Shown in pieces: positions 35,759-43,965 of a stretch of 47,817 nt of DNA (its first letter is position 1; every line of letters starts with the position of its first letter). The notes beneath the pieces are model-generated. The model worked only from the letters and a program-made list of their open reading frames with translations. It was not told the origin of the DNA and did not search any database. The translations under genes were made by a program, and so were the position numbers. Source of the stretch: Oscillospiraceae bacterium (GTDB lineage: Bacteria > Bacillota > Clostridia > Oscillospirales > Oscillospiraceae); NCBI GenBank assembly GCA_902795345.1, contig CADBKO010000030.1:1-47817 (forward strand), read 5' to 3'.

Positions 35759-36964
35759 ATGTTCAAAAAACTCAAGTCCAATCCCAAATACGGGGTCGTG
35801 ATCCTGCTGATGCTCTTTCTGGGCATCGCCCTGCCGGATTTCGGCCAGTTCCAGGTGAGCTCCCTGGCGGATAAGCTGCGCGCCGCCATGGACCTGAGCC
35901 AGAGCCAGTACAGCACCATCGCCACCGCGCCCCTGCTGGCGGGCATCATCTTCGGCTTCCTCTCCGGCGTGCTCATGGACCGTTTCGGCATCAAGGTGGT
36001 CACCGCCTCCATCGTGCTGACCACCGTCGGCCTGGTGATGCGGGTGCCCATGGGCTCCTTCCTCACCCAGTATATCGCCGGCATCCTCATCGGAACCGCC
36101 GCCACCTTCATCAATACCACCGCCCCCAAGATCATCGGCCAGTGGTTTCCCCGGGAAAAGACCACCCAGTTCATGGGCATGGTGCTGGCCGTCGCCAACC
36201 TTTCCATGGCCCTGGGCATCGGCACCGCCGCCCTGTTCAGCAGCGTGAGCGCCGCCTTCCGCTTCAGCGCCGTCCTGGCGGTGGCGGTCCTGGTCGTCTG
36301 GTGCCTCTTCATCACCGAGAAGAAGGGGCAGGGGACCGGGGAAGCGGAGACGGTCCCCGTAGGGGAGAGCATCAAGGCCGTGGTGAAGCACCGGGGCGTC
36401 TGGCTGGTGAGCCTGTTCTGCCTGGGAAGCGTGGCCGCCATCGGCTCCGTCAGCGTCTTCATGCCCCAGGCCCTTATTTCCCGGGGCATGACGGCGGTGC
36501 AGGCGGGCTGGTACAGCATGGCCGTCACCCTGGGCAACTGCGTGACGAATTTCGTTTCCCCTGCCATCATCCGCCGCTTCGGTACGAGCAAAAAGCGCCT
36601 CACGGTCATGGTCTGCCTTTACAGCCTGGGAGAGGTGTTCTTCGTGGCCTTCGGCTGGCGGGCCCCCGGCCTTCTGCTGCCCGTCGCCCTCTTCCTCTCC
36701 GGCTTCTGCGCCATGGGCTTCCTGGCCTTTTACCAGACCATCCCCCTCTCCCTCAAGGGCATAGGCCAGCGGTATTCCGGCACCGCCACGGGCCTCATCA
36801 TCACGGTGCAGCTGGCGGCGTCCGTAGTCCTGCCCAGCTACGTCATCGCCCCCATCGCCGGGGACGATTACCGGCTCATTTTCCTCATGCTGGGGGCCAT
36901 CCCCCTGCTGCCGGCTGTTTTGTCCCCCTTCCTTCCGGTGAAGGATATGTTTGAGAAGAAATAA
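35759..36964 (+). CDS. MFS transporter (sister 2)
   Basis: A 401-aa, 12-helix major facilitator permease 18 nt after the reductase gene and likely in its operon. It shares its N-terminal pattern with the MFS on the other side of the divergent promoter (28597-29796), so the two are paralogues serving the two arms. The signature loop GVLMDRFGIKVV is the usual MFS G-X3-D-R-X-G motif. Substrate unknown; uptake of the reductase substrate is a natural guess. Confidence 0.87.
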   Translation: MFKKLKSNPKYGVVILLMLFLGIALPDFGQFQVSSLADKLRAAMDLSQSQYSTIATAPLLAGIIFGFLSGVLMDRFGIKVVTASIVLTTVGLVMRVPMGSFLTQYIAGILIGTAATFINTTAPKIIGQWFPREKTTQFMGMVLAVANLSMALGIGTAALFSSVSAAFRFSAVLAVAVLVVWCLFITEKKGQGTGEAETVPVGESIKAVVKHRGVWLVSLFCLGSVAAIGSVSVFMPQALISRGMTAVQAGWYSMAVTLGNCVTNFVSPAIIRRFGTSKKRLTVMVCLYSLGEVFFVAFGWRAPGLLLPVALFLSGFCAMGFLAFYQTIPLSLKGIGQRYSGTATGLIITVQLAASVVLPSYVIAPIAGDDYRLIFLMLGAIPLLPAVLSPFLPVKDMFEKK

Positions 36965-36968
36965 AGCG

Positions 36969-37007
36969 CATCATGACCGCCGGATTTCCCGCGGTCATGA
37001 TGTTTTT
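36969..37007 (+). terminator. terminator after the reductase-MFS pair
   Basis: A perfect 12-bp stem CATCATGACCGC/GCGGTCATGATG with a 10-nt loop and five T residues. Confidence 0.92.
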
Positions 37008-37030
37008 GGCGAAAATCTCAAAAAATTCTC

Positions 37031-37056
37031 TTGAATATCCCCTGGGGGCATAATTT
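37031..37056 (+). promoter_or_regulatory. candidate MerR-type promoter/operator
   Basis: Between TTGAAT (37031) and TAATTT (37051) lies CCCCTGGGG (37039-37047), a dyad typical in look of MerR- or CsoR-class sites. The spacing of the two hexamers is only 14 bp, so the promoter assignment is weak. A related CCTCTGGGG precedes the -10 of the reductase promoter. Confidence 0.35.
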
Positions 37057-37079
37057 ACGATGGGCCCGAGGTGATGAAA

Positions 37080-39008
37080 ATGCGCATCAAGGAAGTGGCA
37101 AAACGCACCGGCCTGACGGAAAAGACCATCCGATATTATGAAAGCGTCGGTCTTGTGGTCCCCGATATGGAGATGAAGGACCACCGGGTCTGGCGGGATT
37201 ACAACGAAAAGCATGCCAGGCTCCTTTCCGTGGTGGCGACGCTGCGGCGGGCCTCCTTCCGGGTGGAGGAGATCGCCCTGCTGCTCACATCGCCGGAAAA
37301 GATACCGGAAACGGTGGAAAAGGTATACCAAAGGGTGGAGGCAACCAGGGCCGAAGCGGAAAAGCTCTGTGCCCGCCTGGCCCAGCCGGACCTGCGGGAA
37401 GCGCCCGACGTCATGGCCCTGGCCCGTCAGCTGGAGGGCACGGCCTCCGGCTTTTCCCTGCCCCCGGCAGACCGCAGCTTCCGGGCATCGGGGACGGACC
37501 GGCCTTTGCCGGAGCCCCGAAGCCTGTCCGCTTCCCTGGCGGTCCGCTTCGCAGTGCTGGCTTTCGTCCTTTGGCTTCTAAGCATGGGGCTGCTGACCAG
37601 CTTCTATGCGAAAGACCTGGGGCGTCAGGCGGCGCGGGTCGGAGAAGAAACACTGGAAGCCTTCTTTAACGGCGCAGACGCGGAAACGGCGTCCCTGCCG
37701 GAGGTGACCTTCCGCCCCGCTGCAGGAATCCTGACGGGGAATGGCGCGGACTTTCCCCTGGCGAAAGCAGCCTTATTGCTGGATGAGAAGGGCATCGTGA
37801 TCGGCAGCCGCGGTTTCCGGCTGCCGGATCCGGCTTCCGTTGAAACGGTCAAGGAGCTGGTCAGCAAGCGGGCGCAGCCGGTGTATACCATACTGGGTGA
37901 TTTCACTGGGCAGGATCCATCGATTCCCGCTGAGATGGGTCTTGCGGTGTGGGAAGGGAAGCTCTCCCTCCTTGCCGTCCAGTCATCAAGGGACAAATGG
38001 CAGCCCACGCAATTTGGCCTGACCTTCCGGGACGCGCCGAAGTGGGGCGGCAGCTTTCCCTCTCATGAGATCGACGGAGATTATCCCGACGTGAAGATAA
38101 AGTATAACATGGGGCTTCCCGTTCCGGGAGAACGCCATGAGCCGTCCCTGGAGCTGTTGGACGGCATCGAAAGCGGGGCGTATCATTTCGACGCCGACGG
38201 GGTCCTGCAGGGCAGCCGCCTTCGGGGCGCCTGGCTCCGGGATGAAGGAGGCCGGCCTGTCGGTTTTCTTCTGGCGGCCTACGGATGGAGTCCGCTGGCA
38301 ATGGCCTTCCGGCTGCTCTCCGGCGTGTATCTCGCTTCTCTGGCCCTGTTCCTCCTTTTGGGCTTCCTGCTCTGGCTGAGCCTCCGGCGGAGCCTGGTGC
38401 GCCCCCTGAAAGCCTGGGACCTGGCGCTGGGGGATGCGCTTCTGGAGGTGAGCCCGGAGGAATTCGACTATGCCTGCCGCTACCGGGAGCTGCAGGAACT
38501 GGCCGGGGCCTGGCTCCTGCGCAGACAGATGCTTACCGCCCTTCCCCCTTGCCAGGCGGAAGGCTCTGCCGACCTGTTGCCGACCCTGGACACGGCCCGG
38601 CGGAAACTGCTGCCCACGATCGACGCCCGCAGGCTGGACCCGGTGGCGGACTATCGGGCGGAAGGGGCCGTCGCCGCAGGCCCGGAAGCCCTGGAAAACG
38701 CTCTGCTGGCCCTGATCCAAGAGGCGCTGCCCTATGGGGAGCAGGATGAAAAGCTGACCCTGCGCACCATGGAAAAAGAGGGCTTCCTCCTGGCGGAAGC
38801 GGAGGTCCGGACGAAATGGTTCCTGCGCTCCGGAGCCTATGCGGCCCTGTGGGAGGGGGTCTACCGCCTGCCCGCCGACAGTGAAGCGCCCGGGGCCAGG
38901 CTGCGAAAGGCCTCCGCCGCCATCCCCGGCTCCTTCTGCGCCGTGCGCAAAACGAAGCACGGCCTCGTCCTCACCCTGGGCCTGCCGAAAGCAGGTGAGC
39001 AAGGTTAG
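37080..39008 (+). CDS. membrane-spanning MerR-type regulator with sensor and kinase-like tail
   Basis: A 642-aa protein (residue numbers below count from the in-frame GTG three codons upstream). Residues 4-70 are a MerR winged helix (MRIKEVAKRTGLTEKTIRYY), followed by a helical stretch to 103. A membrane helix follows at about 155-178, an extracytoplasmic domain at 181-405 and a second helix at 412-437. The cytoplasmic tail (440-645) resembles a HAMP-like linker plus a degenerate histidine-kinase ATPase domain: GPEALENALLALIQEAL stands at the N-box with its key Asn replaced, and LVLTLGLP ends it. No phospho-acceptor H-box is evident. GAGGTG fixes the ATG at 37080. Likely regulator of the neighbouring reductase/transporter genes (inference). 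Confidence 0.8.
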   Translation: MRIKEVAKRTGLTEKTIRYYESVGLVVPDMEMKDHRVWRDYNEKHARLLSVVATLRRASFRVEEIALLLTSPEKIPETVEKVYQRVEATRAEAEKLCARLAQPDLREAPDVMALARQLEGTASGFSLPPADRSFRASGTDRPLPEPRSLSASLAVRFAVLAFVLWLLSMGLLTSFYAKDLGRQAARVGEETLEAFFNGADAETASLPEVTFRPAAGILTGNGADFPLAKAALLLDEKGIVIGSRGFRLPDPASVETVKELVSKRAQPVYTILGDFTGQDPSIPAEMGLAVWEGKLSLLAVQSSRDKWQPTQFGLTFRDAPKWGGSFPSHEIDGDYPDVKIKYNMGLPVPGERHEPSLELLDGIESGAYHFDADGVLQGSRLRGAWLRDEGGRPVGFLLAAYGWSPLAMAFRLLSGVYLASLALFLLLGFLLWLSLRRSLVRPLKAWDLALGDALLEVSPEEFDYACRYRELQELAGAWLLRRQMLTALPPCQAEGSADLLPTLDTARRKLLPTIDARRLDPVADYRAEGAVAAGPEALENALLALIQEALPYGEQDEKLTLRTMEKEGFLLAEAEVRTKWFLRSGAYAALWEGVYRLPADSEAPGARLRKASAAIPGSFCAVRKTKHGLVLTLGLPKAGEQG

Positions 39009-39017
39009 CGCATCGAC

Positions 39018-39046
39018 TTGTCGGCGGCGGAAGAACATGATAGAAT
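39018..39046 (+). promoter_or_regulatory. promoter of the SLH/SGNH gene
   Basis: TTGTCG (39018-39023), 17 bp and TAGAAT (39041-39046), 44 nt before the start codon. Confidence 0.65.
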
Positions 39047-39090
39047 CGGTCTGTACCGATCCATCATTCGAGCCGAAAAGGAGGAAAACC

Positions 39091-40353
39091 ATGAGGAAAC
39101 ATCTGAAAACCGCGCTGGTCCTGCTGCTGGCGCTGGCGATGCTGGCGTCTCTGCCCGTCTTCGGAGCAAGCGATGAAGCCGCCGCTGCCGCCGACACTCT
39201 GGCCGCTCTGGGCCTCTTCAAGGGGACGGGAGAGGGCTATGACCTGGACCGGGCCCCCACGCGGGCCGAAGCGCTGGTGATGCTGATCCGCCTCCTGGGG
39301 CGGGAGGAAGAGGCCCTGGCTTTCGCAGGCAGCTGCCCCCTGGAGGACGTTGCCGGGCGCTGGATGGCCCCCTATGTGGCCTGGGCTTATGAACACGGCA
39401 TCACCAGGGGCGTCAGCGACGATGCTTTTGACGCGGATGGCATTGCCAGCACCAATATGTACGCCACCTTTATGCTGCGCGCTTTGGAGTATTCGGAAGA
39501 GCTGGGACAGTTCAGCTACAAGACTGCTGTGGCGGACGCTGCCGGGCTGGGGATCGCCCCGGAGGAGGGTTACAGTCAGGAGTTCACCCGCGGCGACGCC
39601 GTCCTTATGAGCTGCAAGGCCCTGACCGCCCCCTGCGCCAGCGGGGAAGGAACGCTGCTGGAACTGCTCATCAGCAAGGGAGTCGTGGACGCCGATGCGG
39701 CTGCGGCCCTGGGCCTCGAGATTTCGGAGCCGGAGCCGCCCTTTGACGGGCCCACATATACCGTGTGCTGCGCCGGGGACAGCCTTACCTTCGGCATGAC
39801 GGCCGACGATCCCGCCACCCAGTCCTATCCCTCCGTCATGGCGAAGCTCACCCAGGGCGGCATCCGATTCGTGACGGAGAACTATGGCCTCAGCGGCGCT
39901 GCCGTAGACCCCAAGGACGATTTCTTCTTTGCCAATCCCTATGTCGCCTCTCCCGAATACGCCGCCTCCATTGCGACCCAGGCGGAGATCGTTCTCCTGA
40001 TGCTGGGCACCAACGACGCCTTCTGGTCTCCAAACCGGGATATCTTCGAGGAGAATTTCACCGCCCTGCTGCAAACTTATATCGACCTGCCCCAAGCCCC
40101 GCAGGTGATCGTGGTGCTGCCGCCCCACACCTTTTTTGAAATGGCCGGCGTCAATTACGACGACTATCTGGAGGAGCTGATCGCAAAGGAAAAGACCGTG
40201 GCCGAGAACCTGGGACTGCCGGTCATCGACGCCCGCAGCTTCAACGAGGGCCAGGCGGATATGTTTGTGGATGGGATCCACTTCACCGTGGATGGCTACG
40301 CCCTCCTGGCCGAGACGATCTATACCCAGCTCTGCGCGATCCTGCAGGGCTGA
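39091..40353 (+). CDS. exported S-layer-homology / SGNH (GDSL) hydrolase
   Basis: A 420-aa secreted protein. A signal peptide (to about residue 26, ending PVFGA) is followed by SLH-like repeats to about 200 (APTRAEALVMLIRLLG; LEDVAGRWMAPYVAWAYEHG). These would hold it to cell-wall polymers. The C-terminal SGNH esterase domain has block I GDSLTFG, block II NYGLSG, block III GTNDAF and block V DGIHFTVDGY. The substrate may be an ester on a glycan or lipid. AAGGAGG precedes the ATG and it has its own promoter and terminator. Confidence 0.88.
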   Translation: MRKHLKTALVLLLALAMLASLPVFGASDEAAAAADTLAALGLFKGTGEGYDLDRAPTRAEALVMLIRLLGREEEALAFAGSCPLEDVAGRWMAPYVAWAYEHGITRGVSDDAFDADGIASTNMYATFMLRALEYSEELGQFSYKTAVADAAGLGIAPEEGYSQEFTRGDAVLMSCKALTAPCASGEGTLLELLISKGVVDADAAAALGLEISEPEPPFDGPTYTVCCAGDSLTFGMTADDPATQSYPSVMAKLTQGGIRFVTENYGLSGAAVDPKDDFFFANPYVASPEYAASIATQAEIVLLMLGTNDAFWSPNRDIFEENFTALLQTYIDLPQAPQVIVVLPPHTFFEMAGVNYDDYLEELIAKEKTVAENLGLPVIDARSFNEGQADMFVDGIHFTVDGYALLAETIYTQLCAILQG

Positions 40354-40365
40354 GAGAAGAATAAT

Positions 40366-40401
40366 AATCACCGCTCCGGGCAATCGCCCGGAGCGGTGAT
40401 T
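40366..40401 (+). terminator. terminator of the SLH/SGNH gene
   Basis: A perfect 15-bp stem AATCACCGCTCCGGG/CCCGGAGCGGTGATT with loop CAATCG. The T-run is weak (CATTT). Confidence 0.75.
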
Positions 40402-40458
40402 CATTTACGGGAAAAGTCTCGCAGAGTCCGCGCCCGCAGGCGCGAAGAATCCGGGGTC

Positions 40459-40491
40459 ATTTTGGGGCGGAGTTTACTTCTGCCCCAAAAT
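40459..40491. terminator. hairpin after the glycyl radical enzyme gene
   Basis: A perfect 10-bp stem ATTTTGGGGC/GCCCCAAAAT with a 13-nt loop, 19 nt past the stop codon of the minus-strand gene. There is no clear T-run, so its role as terminator is uncertain. Confidence 0.5.
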
Positions 40492-40509
40492 CCCTCTCGC
40501 GTTGACTGT

Positions 40510-42960
40510 TTACAAACTCAGCTCGGTGCGGGAGATCAGGTCGTTCTGGCCGGTGCGGTGCATCTCCACGAAGTAGACGGAGAAGCCCGCGATGCGCACC
40601 ACCAGGTCCTTGTATTCCTCCGGGTTCTTCTGGGCGGCCCGCATGGTCTCGGCGGAGACGATGTTGATCTGCACCTCCATGCCCAGCATGTCGAAGAAAT
40701 AGGTCTTGAGCAGCTGGGTCATCTTTTCGATGCTGTCGGCCCCGTTCATGCAGCTGGGGCTGAACTTCATGTTCAGCAGGGTACCGTTGGCAAACTGGCG
40801 GTAGTCGATGTCGCCCACGCTGAGCAGCACGCCGGTGGGACCGTTCTTGTCCATCTGCTGCCTGGGGGAGACGCCGTCGGCCAGAGGCTCGCCCATCTTG
40901 CGCCCGTCGGGAGTGGCGGGGGTGGAAAGGCCGAAGGCCACGTTGGTGGTGACGGGCCACAGGCCCGCGCTCCAGCCGCCGCCCCGGAGGCCGACGCCCT
41001 TCTTCACGGCCTCGGCAAACACGTCGGAAGCCCAGCGGACCCAGGCGTCCGCCTCGGGATCGCCGTTGCCGTAGTGGGGCGCTTCGTTGTTCACATAGTT
41101 ATACAGATCCTCATGGCCCTCCCAGTTGTGCATGAGGGCGTCATAGAGCTCCGCGGGGGTGCAGCGCTTGGTCTTTTCGTCGAAGCAGAGGTGCTTGATC
41201 ATCTGCAGGGAGTCGGCCAGGTTGCCGATGCCCACGCCGGCGATGCCGGTGGAGTTGTATCTCGCGCCGCCCCACATAACGTCGGCGCCCTTCTCCATGC
41301 AGCCGTCCATGGTGGAGGAGACCACCGGCAGGGGCATGTGCTGCCTGGCGACATATTCAAAGCTGTTGGTGAGGCTGATGTGCATCTTGACGAAGAGCTC
41401 CACCTGCTGCTTGTAGGCGTCCAGCACCTGGTCGAAGGAGGTGTAGTCCTTCAGGTAGCCGGTGGCGGGGCCCACCTGCTTCGGGGGCAGGGTCTTGCCG
41501 GTCATCCAGTCCCGCCGGGGCATGGGGTTTATGCCATTGTTGATGCCCACCATGAGGGCGTTGACCATGTTGAAGAAGTCGCCGCCGCCGGTGCCGCCGC
41601 AGGCGCACCATTCGTCGCCGCAGCCGCCGGGCTCCACGCAGCCCACGGCGCAGTAGTTCCGGGCGCTCTCCAGGGGGAGTCCCCGGTCCATGAGGGCGGG
41701 GATGATGACCTCGTCGTTCTCCATGCTGGGCACGCCGCCGCAGATCTTGTTAGTCTCAATGGCGGCCTCCCACAGGTCCTCCGGCATGCCCTTGTGGATG
41801 CGCAGGGCGGTGGGGGGATCATGGAGGACCAGACGGCCGGAGGCCTGGAGGCACATGTAGGTGACGGCGTTGGTGGCGTCCTCGCCGGTCTTGGGGTCCA
41901 CGCCGCCGATGGTGATGAGCTGGCCGGAGGTGTAGCCCGGCACGCCGTATTCGCCGCTGTCGCCCCAGAATTTGTTCATCTCCGCGACCTTGAGGTAGAA
42001 CATGTCCAGCAGCTCCTGGCCGAATTCCGGGGTAATGGCGCCGCTGGCAATGTCCCGGTCATAGTAGTCGCCCAGGTACTGGTCCAGACGTCCCCAGCTC
42101 ATGCCGTGCATGTTGCCCTCCAGGGCCAGGCAGATCTGGTAAAGGAACAGGGCCTGCAGCGCTTCCCAGAAGTTCCGGGCCGGGTTTTCCGTGACCCAGT
42201 TGAGGTTTTCGGCCATCTTTTCCAGCTCGGCCTTCCGCGCCGGCCTCGTCTCGGCGGCGGCCATCTCCTCCACCTTCTTGGCATAGCGCTTGGTGAAGGT
42301 GATCATGCCCTCGCAGACGAGGGAGATGCCCTGATAGAAGTAATACTTTTCGATGCTGTTGCCGTAGGCGCCCTCGTCCTCGATCTGGCGCATCTTGGCG
42401 TCGGCCTCGGCCTTGATGGCGCCGAAGCCCTTGCGGATGGCCCGGTTGTAGCCCGTGCAGAGATGGCCCACGGGGCCGCCGTCGGCATGGCCGGCGCTCT
42501 GGGTGGTGGTGCTGGAGCCGTCATGCTCCAGGTAGCCGGTCATCTTGTAGGCGTTGGTCTTGGAGCCCAGGGAATTCTGGTCCCAATAGGCGGCCGTGTC
42601 CATGACATACTGGCCGTCCTCCGGGTCGATGGTGTAGGGGTCGTACTTCCGGCTGGAGATGTTGCCGCTCTTGACCTCCCGGGCCAGGGTGCCCGCGCCG
42701 TATTCCGGATAGTAGGAGCAGGCGCGGAAGGTGGTGCCCAGGGCGCCGACGATCAGGTCCTCGTCCTCCACCCGCAGGGGCATGTTCTCGTAGATGTACT
42801 TCATGGCGCTGGCCCGAAGGATCTGGCCGGTCATCCCCGGGTGGGACTGATAGAATTCGGTGATGAGCCTATAACGGGAGATGTCCACTCTGGGCACGGT
42901 GTTGCGGTATTTCTCCCGCGTCGTCTTCACGCGGTCGGTCATGGGTTTCAGCGTATACAC
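40510..42960 (-). CDS. glycyl radical enzyme, GCVEP type, substrate unknown
   Basis: An 816-aa member of the pyruvate formate-lyase superfamily. The active-site thiyl residue is Cys441 in AVGCVEP with Glu443, the pattern of dehydratases, lyases and decarboxylases and not of PFL (which has two adjacent Cys). The glycyl radical site is Gly792 in RIAGFSVYF. WGRLDQYLGDYYDRD near 289-303 is a family landmark. The loop after Cys441 holds extra cysteines (GGCGDEWCACGGTGGG; Cys447, 452, 454). The start is GTG at 42960, 8 nt after AAGGAGG. No radical SAM activase is within the window. Fully oxygen-sensitive chemistry is expected. Confidence 0.9.
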   Translation of the reverse strand: MYTLKPMTDRVKTTREKYRNTVPRVDISRYRLITEFYQSHPGMTGQILRASAMKYIYENMPLRVEDEDLIVGALGTTFRACSYYPEYGAGTLAREVKSGNISSRKYDPYTIDPEDGQYVMDTAAYWDQNSLGSKTNAYKMTGYLEHDGSSTTTQSAGHADGGPVGHLCTGYNRAIRKGFGAIKAEADAKMRQIEDEGAYGNSIEKYYFYQGISLVCEGMITFTKRYAKKVEEMAAAETRPARKAELEKMAENLNWVTENPARNFWEALQALFLYQICLALEGNMHGMSWGRLDQYLGDYYDRDIASGAITPEFGQELLDMFYLKVAEMNKFWGDSGEYGVPGYTSGQLITIGGVDPKTGEDATNAVTYMCLQASGRLVLHDPPTALRIHKGMPEDLWEAAIETNKICGGVPSMENDEVIIPALMDRGLPLESARNYCAVGCVEPGGCGDEWCACGGTGGGDFFNMVNALMVGINNGINPMPRRDWMTGKTLPPKQVGPATGYLKDYTSFDQVLDAYKQQVELFVKMHISLTNSFEYVARQHMPLPVVSSTMDGCMEKGADVMWGGARYNSTGIAGVGIGNLADSLQMIKHLCFDEKTKRCTPAELYDALMHNWEGHEDLYNYVNNEAPHYGNGDPEADAWVRWASDVFAEAVKKGVGLRGGGWSAGLWPVTTNVAFGLSTPATPDGRKMGEPLADGVSPRQQMDKNGPTGVLLSVGDIDYRQFANGTLLNMKFSPSCMNGADSIEKMTQLLKTYFFDMLGMEVQINIVSAETMRAAQKNPEEYKDLVVRIAGFSVYFVEMHRTGQNDLISRTELSL

Positions 42961-42999
42961 GATAGAGACCTCCTTTTGGTTATATCTTTCTATTCATAT

Positions 43000-43028
43000 A
43001 GTATAGCACGGTCCTTTGCCCTTGTCAT
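43000..43028 (-). promoter_or_regulatory. promoter of the glycyl radical enzyme gene
   Basis: On the minus strand ATGACA (43023-43028), 17 bp and TATACT (43000-43005). It overlaps the T-run side of the upstream terminator, so the gene is probably transcribed on its own. Confidence 0.6.
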
Positions 43029-43032
43029 CAGG

Positions 43033-43070
43033 AAAAAAGAAAAAAAGAGGCGGAGGCCGCCGCCTCCGCC
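43033..43070 (-). terminator. terminator of the second cytidylate-kinase-like gene
   Basis: On the minus strand a perfect 9-bp GC stem (GGCGGAGGC/GCCTCCGCC, tetraloop GGCG) is followed by a long T-rich run. Confidence 0.93.
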
Positions 43071-43077
43071 GAATGGT

Positions 43078-43680
43078 TCATTTGAAGATCCGCGCCAGGA
43101 ATTCCACCAGGGTGGGGATATCCTGATTCGTGGTGTTGATGCACAGCTCGTAATTCAGCTTGTCGCCCCATTTCATATCGGTGTAGAAGTCGTAATACCG
43201 GGCGCGGGACTTGTCCATGCTGGTGATCTGCTGCTTATATTCCTTGTCCGTCATGTTTTCGCCCTCGGCGGCCCGGGAACGGCAGCGGTCGATGCGGCTC
43301 TGCATGTCCGCATAGACGAAGATGCGGAAGGGCTTTTTGTCCCGCAGGATGTAGTCCGCGCAGCGGCCCACGATGACGCAGTCAGAGCGCTCGGCCATCT
43401 CCCGGATGATCTCCTGCTGGGCGTGGAAGACGGTGCTGGCCTGCTGCAGAGGCTGGGTGTCCACATATAGGAAGCTGCGCCCCACGGTAATGGGGAAGAG
43501 CTGCCGGGGCTGGTTTTCCACCACCTGCTGCACATATTCCTCCGATAGGGAGGTGTGCTTGGCGATCTCTGTCAGGATCTCCTTGTCGTAATAATCGAAG
43601 CCCAGTTCCCGGGCCAGGCGGCGGCCCAGTTCCCGGCCCCCGCTGCCGAATTCGCGGCCGATGGTGATGATCTTGTTCAT
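43078..43680 (-). CDS. cytidylate kinase-like family protein (second copy)
   Basis: A 200-aa P-loop protein with IITIGREFGSGGRELGRRLA at the N-terminus, VIVGRCADYILRD in the middle and SMDKSRARYYDFYTDMKWGD as lid region, all typical of the Cytidylate_kin2 group. The ATG at 43680 follows GGGAGGAAAGGAT; the longer frame from 43836 is rejected. It has its own promoter and terminator and lies directly before the glycyl radical enzyme gene. It is better matched to the family consensus than the copy at 26307. Confidence 0.88.
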   Translation of the reverse strand: MNKIITIGREFGSGGRELGRRLARELGFDYYDKEILTEIAKHTSLSEEYVQQVVENQPRQLFPITVGRSFLYVDTQPLQQASTVFHAQQEIIREMAERSDCVIVGRCADYILRDKKPFRIFVYADMQSRIDRCRSRAAEGENMTDKEYKQQITSMDKSRARYYDFYTDMKWGDKLNYELCINTTNQDIPTLVEFLARIFK

Positions 43681-43710
43681 ATCCTTTCCTCCCTGAATCA
43701 GCGGTATGCA

Positions 43711-43749
43711 CGATTGTTTTATAGCACATTTCGGGGAAAAATACAATCG
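43711..43749 (-). promoter_or_regulatory. promoter with flanking inverted repeat, second cytidylate-kinase-like gene
   Basis: On the minus strand TTGTAT (43741-43746), 17 bp and TATAAA (43718-43723). CGATTGT at 43711-43717 and its complement ACAATCG at 43743-43749 frame the promoter and could be operator halves. Confidence 0.55.
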
Positions 43750-43965
43750 CAATCCGCCGATATTTCCCGGCGGGGCGCCTGTGACCGGCCTCTTTTCCTT
43801 TCGGCCGGACCCTGCGCCGGAGCACAGCGGATACAAGGGATAGGGCGAGGCCGCCGTCTATCTTGTCTGCGCCCTGGCGGACCGGTTCCGTATCCTTGCG
43901 TTTCGCGCCCTGCGCCTGCGGGAACTGGCCGAAGGGCTTTTTGACCGCATCTTTCCCCCAGAGAA
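43750..43965. other. intergenic stretch without a recognisable gene
   Basis: Part of a 353-nt gap. On the plus strand a short open frame (about 43843-43968, ending before TTGACT) encodes a protein-like fragment such as YLVCALADRFRILAFRALRL, but it has no start codon after an in-frame TAG. It may be a gene remnant; nothing firmer can be said. Confidence 0.3.

Noticed and set aside
37039..37047. Copper-responsive CsoR operator
   Set aside because: No copper pump or CsoR gene is next to it; the neighbouring MerR-type gene is the simpler explanation.
40510..42960. Pyruvate formate-lyase
   Set aside because: It has one active-site Cys followed by V-E-P, not the adjacent Cys pair of PFL, and no pflA-like gene is adjacent.
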